Assembly (NCBI GenBank): GCA_947630775.1
Contig: CANRIY010000102.1
Location: 1-5,899, forward strand
Reading direction: 5' to 3'
Length of the DNA stretch: 5,899 bases
Source of the DNA: an uncultured Clostridia bacterium
GTDB taxonomy: Bacteria > Bacillota > Clostridia > Christensenellales > Borkfalkiaceae
Below are positions 3,784 to 5,899 of this stretch, piece by piece. Every line of letters starts with the position of its first letter. The first letter of the stretch is position 1. The notes below the pieces were generated by a model. It was not told the origin of the DNA. It made no database searches and saw only the letters and a list, made by a program, of their open reading frames with translations. Both the position numbers and the translations under genes were made by a program.

Positions 3784-5817
3784 TTAATTATCTTTTTTCC
3801 AAACGACGGGCGTTTCATTGTCCACGTCGTAGTGCCAATAGTCGCCCTCATTCTCTTCGGGCATAGGGTCTGCATAGTAGTAGACCTTTGCGTCGTTGAA
3901 CACTTCGCCCGCATAGCTCTTATTCAACGCTGACCATTGTTGTGCATTGCCCTTGAAATAAATCGCCTCAAAGACAGAACAACCAGTGAAGATATTACCC
4001 CCGATAGATGTGATTCCGCTCGGAAGGATGACGTATTTCAAGGAAGTACAGCCGCTAAATAAGGCATCTTCAATCTTTGTTACGCCGATTGGAATTTCCA
4101 AATGCTCCAGAGCTGTGCAATCGTTAAAGGCATAGCCCCCGATTGATGTCACTTGCGGCATTTCTACAGTCGTCAAAGGGCATTCAGCAAAAGCCCGATA
4201 TCCAATCGAGGTTACGTTTGGCATTTCTATAGATGATAGTGCTTTACAAGATTGAAAAGCGCTTGAGCCAATCACTGTTACCCGAGGAATATCAACGTGT
4301 GATAGAACATCACACCAACTAAATGCCGAATCTTCAATCGTTGTTACATTTGACAAATCAGCACTTTTTAGTTTTTCGCACCGCCAAAAAGTACTTTCTG
4401 TTATCGTCGTCACATTGCTCGGGATTTTAATGTTTTGTAAGAAATCACAGTATTCAAACGCGGAAGCGCGAATCTCAGTAATGCTTTCGGGAAGATGTGC
4501 AACACTGAATTTGGAATGAGCAACATAAGAATAATTATCCCCCTTAAAGGCGTTTTCCGCAATGACCGTAACGGGCTTATTATCATGTGTGGCAGGAATA
4601 AACAACTCTTGCACATAATCCATTGTCCCCGCGGACACGCGGTATTCCTTTTGGTCGTTGATAAGCGTATAGGCAAGCCCGATCGTCTCGTACACGGCGT
4701 TTACCGTCATATTTTCCGTAATGCGGGAGAAATCGGTCACGTCCCAAACACCGCTATTGCCGACCTTTTCCTTTACCGTCGGGACATCCTCGACTGCCTG
4801 TCCGTATTCCACCGTCTTTACGACGTCCTCTTCCTCGGTATATTCGTTATGGAAGGTCACGGTGAGCTGTTTCATCGTGTAGACGGCGTGGACTTCGATG
4901 TCGGAAGTAATGTTTGTGAAATCTTCTCTATCCCATTTCGCGCTTGCCTGTCCTTCCTTTTCGGGGACTTCGGGAATGTCGGTAAGGTCACGCCCCGTAA
5001 ATACGCGGCGAACGATGTCCTCGGCAACCTCGGATTTGAATGTCACCTTATAAATCGTGAGATTGCCGTTCACAAGGTCGGCGATCCATTCTTCTTCGCT
5101 CCCGTCGTAGAAGGGGTAATACTTTTTGAAGATGTCAAACGCGGAAAGCCCGTCTTTGCCGTCTTTTCCGTCTGCACCGTCCTTGCCGTCTTGACCGTTT
5201 ACACCGTCTTTCCCGTCGACGCCATTTTGACCGTCTTTGCCGTCCTGCCCGTCTTGACCTTTCTCGCCTTGCTCACCCTTTAACCATTCGAGAAATTCAG
5301 CCTCCGTGCCGCTGTGACCGTTTTCTTTCCAAATGTCGTAGGCGCTCTTGCCGTCTTGACCGTCGGCTCCGTCCTCGCCGTCCTGTCCGTCTTTTCCGTC
5401 CTTGCCGTCGGTGCCGTCCTGTCCTTTCTGACCCGTCGCTCCCTGCGCACCCGTGTCGCCTTTCTCGCCCTTTAACCAGTCGAGAAAATCGCTCTCGGAG
5501 CCGCTGTGACCGTTTTCAAGCCAAATATCGTAGGCACTTTTCCCGTCGGAACCGTCCTTGCCGTCTTTCCCGTTCAAACCGTCTTTGCCGTCCTTTCCCC
5601 GAATGCTGTCGAGCCATTCCTCGTAGGAGAGAACGTCGTCGCCCGCGGCGGTCGCATAGGCGACATATGCGTTATAAATCTCCTCTTGTGACGACGTTTC
5701 GCCGTTTCCCGTGTCGCCCGTGTTGGTTTCTGTCTTGTCGCAGGCGCAGAAAAGCGCAAGGCAGAGGCACACCACAAGCGAAAGAATCATGCCGAATCCA
5801 AGACCTTTCTTTTTCAT
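3784..5817 (-). CDS. Surface lipoprotein with collagen-like tracts, InlB-type repeats and BspA-type leucine-rich repeats
   Basis: This is a 677-residue protein. Start ATG 5817 has AAAAGGAG 8 bases upstream and is followed by MKKKGLG and a hydrophobic stretch ending LFCAC. That is a signal peptide with a probable lipid-anchor Cys26, although Phe at -3 is an unusual lipobox. Domains in order: a helical module ending EEWLDSIRG (about 47-74); Gly-X-Y tract 1 (74-91, 6 triplets); module SAYDIWLENGHSG...FLDWLKG (94-117); tract 2 (117-155, 13 triplets); module SAYDIWKENGHSG (158-181); tract 3 (181-222, 14 triplets); a diverged module (225-251); two InlB/Listeria-Bacteroides-like beta repeats (about 255-314 and 317-377, each ending in HAVY or NAVY); then about eight BspA-type LRR units of 20-23 residues (about 415-625) with the pattern VTsIg..AF..C..L..v..P. 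The tail has no sortase motif. Such proteins are displayed on the cell surface and are usually taken to mediate adhesion or host/matrix contact. The exact ligand is unknown. Confidence 0.88.
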   Translation of the reverse strand: MKKKGLGFGMILSLVVCLCLALFCACDKTETNTGDTGNGETSSQEEIYNAYVAYATAAGDDVLSYEEWLDSIRGKDGKDGLNGKDGKDGSDGKSAYDIWLENGHSGSESDFLDWLKGEKGDTGAQGATGQKGQDGTDGKDGKDGQDGEDGADGQDGKSAYDIWKENGHSGTEAEFLEWLKGEQGEKGQDGQDGKDGQNGVDGKDGVNGQDGKDGADGKDGKDGLSAFDIFKKYYPFYDGSEEEWIADLVNGNLTIYKVTFKSEVAEDIVRRVFTGRDLTDIPEVPEKEGQASAKWDREDFTNITSDIEVHAVYTMKQLTVTFHNEYTEEEDVVKTVEYGQAVEDVPTVKEKVGNSGVWDVTDFSRITENMTVNAVYETIGLAYTLINDQKEYRVSAGTMDYVQELFIPATHDNKPVTVIAENAFKGDNYSYVAHSKFSVAHLPESITEIRASAFEYCDFLQNIKIPSNVTTITESTFWRCEKLKSADLSNVTTIEDSAFSWCDVLSHVDIPRVTVIGSSAFQSCKALSSIEMPNVTSIGYRAFAECPLTTVEMPQVTSIGGYAFNDCTALEHLEIPIGVTKIEDALFSGCTSLKYVILPSGITSIGGNIFTGCSVFEAIYFKGNAQQWSALNKSYAGEVFNDAKVYYYADPMPEENEGDYWHYDVDNETPVVWKKDN
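5152..5598 (-). repeat. Low-complexity coding repeat: three Gly-X-Y tracts and duplicated modules
   Basis: This segment encodes 33 Gly-X-Y triplets in three tracts, without a single proline and with Asp in the Y position of 23 triplets (GKD, GQD and GAD are frequent). On the plus strand it appears as repeated GTC/CCGTC motifs. The DNA for the two separating modules (about 5470-5538 and 5278-5346) is very similar base by base, pointing to an internal duplication of tract plus module. Copy number of these repeats is likely to vary between strains. Confidence 0.85.
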
Positions 5818-5852
5818 ATAAAATTCTCCTTTTAGGGTGATATACATGGTAC

Positions 5853-5881
5853 ATTGTACACCTGTCACGGGAGAATGTCAA
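5853..5881 (-). promoter_or_regulatory. Sigma-A-like promoter of the surface lipoprotein gene
   Basis: On the minus strand TTGACA (5881-5876), a 17-base spacer and TACAAT (5858-5853). The -10 lies in an imperfect palindrome, GGTGTACAATGTACC, which could be a regulator site. Transcription would begin near 5846, about 30 bases before the start codon, with the AAAAGGAG ribosome site in between. Confidence 0.7.
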
Positions 5882-5899
5882 TAATTTACCAAGAAATAT

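Noticed and set aside
4495..5283. 262-codon open frame antisense to the surface lipoprotein
   Set aside because: It is open because the Gly-X-Y repeats lack stops on the other strand; the product is a low-complexity Val/Thr/Phe repeat and no start signals are visible.

Overview
The window looks like chromosomal DNA from an anaerobic, probably gut-dwelling member of the Bacillota (class Clostridia). The case rests on a Spo0A-family gene (a regulator known only from endospore-forming Bacillota and their relatives), strong sigma-A type promoters, AGGAG ribosome sites, a formate/nitrite-type transporter, and a lipoprotein with collagen-like and BspA-type leucine-rich repeats. Intergenic DNA is full of GC-rich palindromic repeats of a kind common in uncultured gut Clostridia. 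I cannot name the species.

Layout. (1) 2-247 (+) is the 3' end of a diacylglycerol/lipid kinase (YegS/DagK family). (2) 248-418 is an AT-rich control region with two tandem sigma-A-like promoters and a perfect 0A box lying on the -35 element of the upstream one. (3) 419-1171 (+) is a spo0A-like gene whose DNA-binding half is intact but whose receiver domain has lost the phosphoacceptor Asp, most of the acidic pocket and the conserved Thr. (4) 1172-1769 has no gene and is a mosaic of interspersed repeats and hairpins. (5) 1804-2118 (-) encodes an XRE-family repressor, divergent from a 61-residue protein of unknown function at 2263-2448 (+). The two promoters each carry a nearly identical 23-bp sequence, a likely operator. 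(6) 2489-3181 (-) encodes a formate/nitrite-transporter (FNT) family channel with its own promoter and terminator. (7) 3230-3783 is a second repeat-rich spacer, including a repeat split by a 108-bp block of three hairpins. (8) 3784-5817 (-) encodes a 677-residue surface lipoprotein: three Gly-X-Y tracts separated by a repeated helical module, two InlB/Listeria-Bacteroides-type repeats, then BspA-type LRRs.

The genes do not form one pathway. The most interesting points are the apparently phosphorylation-blind Spo0A with a possible self-controlled promoter, the compact divergent XRE/small-ORF switch with matched operators, and the hairpin block inserted into a dispersed repeat. The XRE, small ORF and FNT genes sit between directly oriented copies of that repeat, which could make the segment recombinationally mobile.
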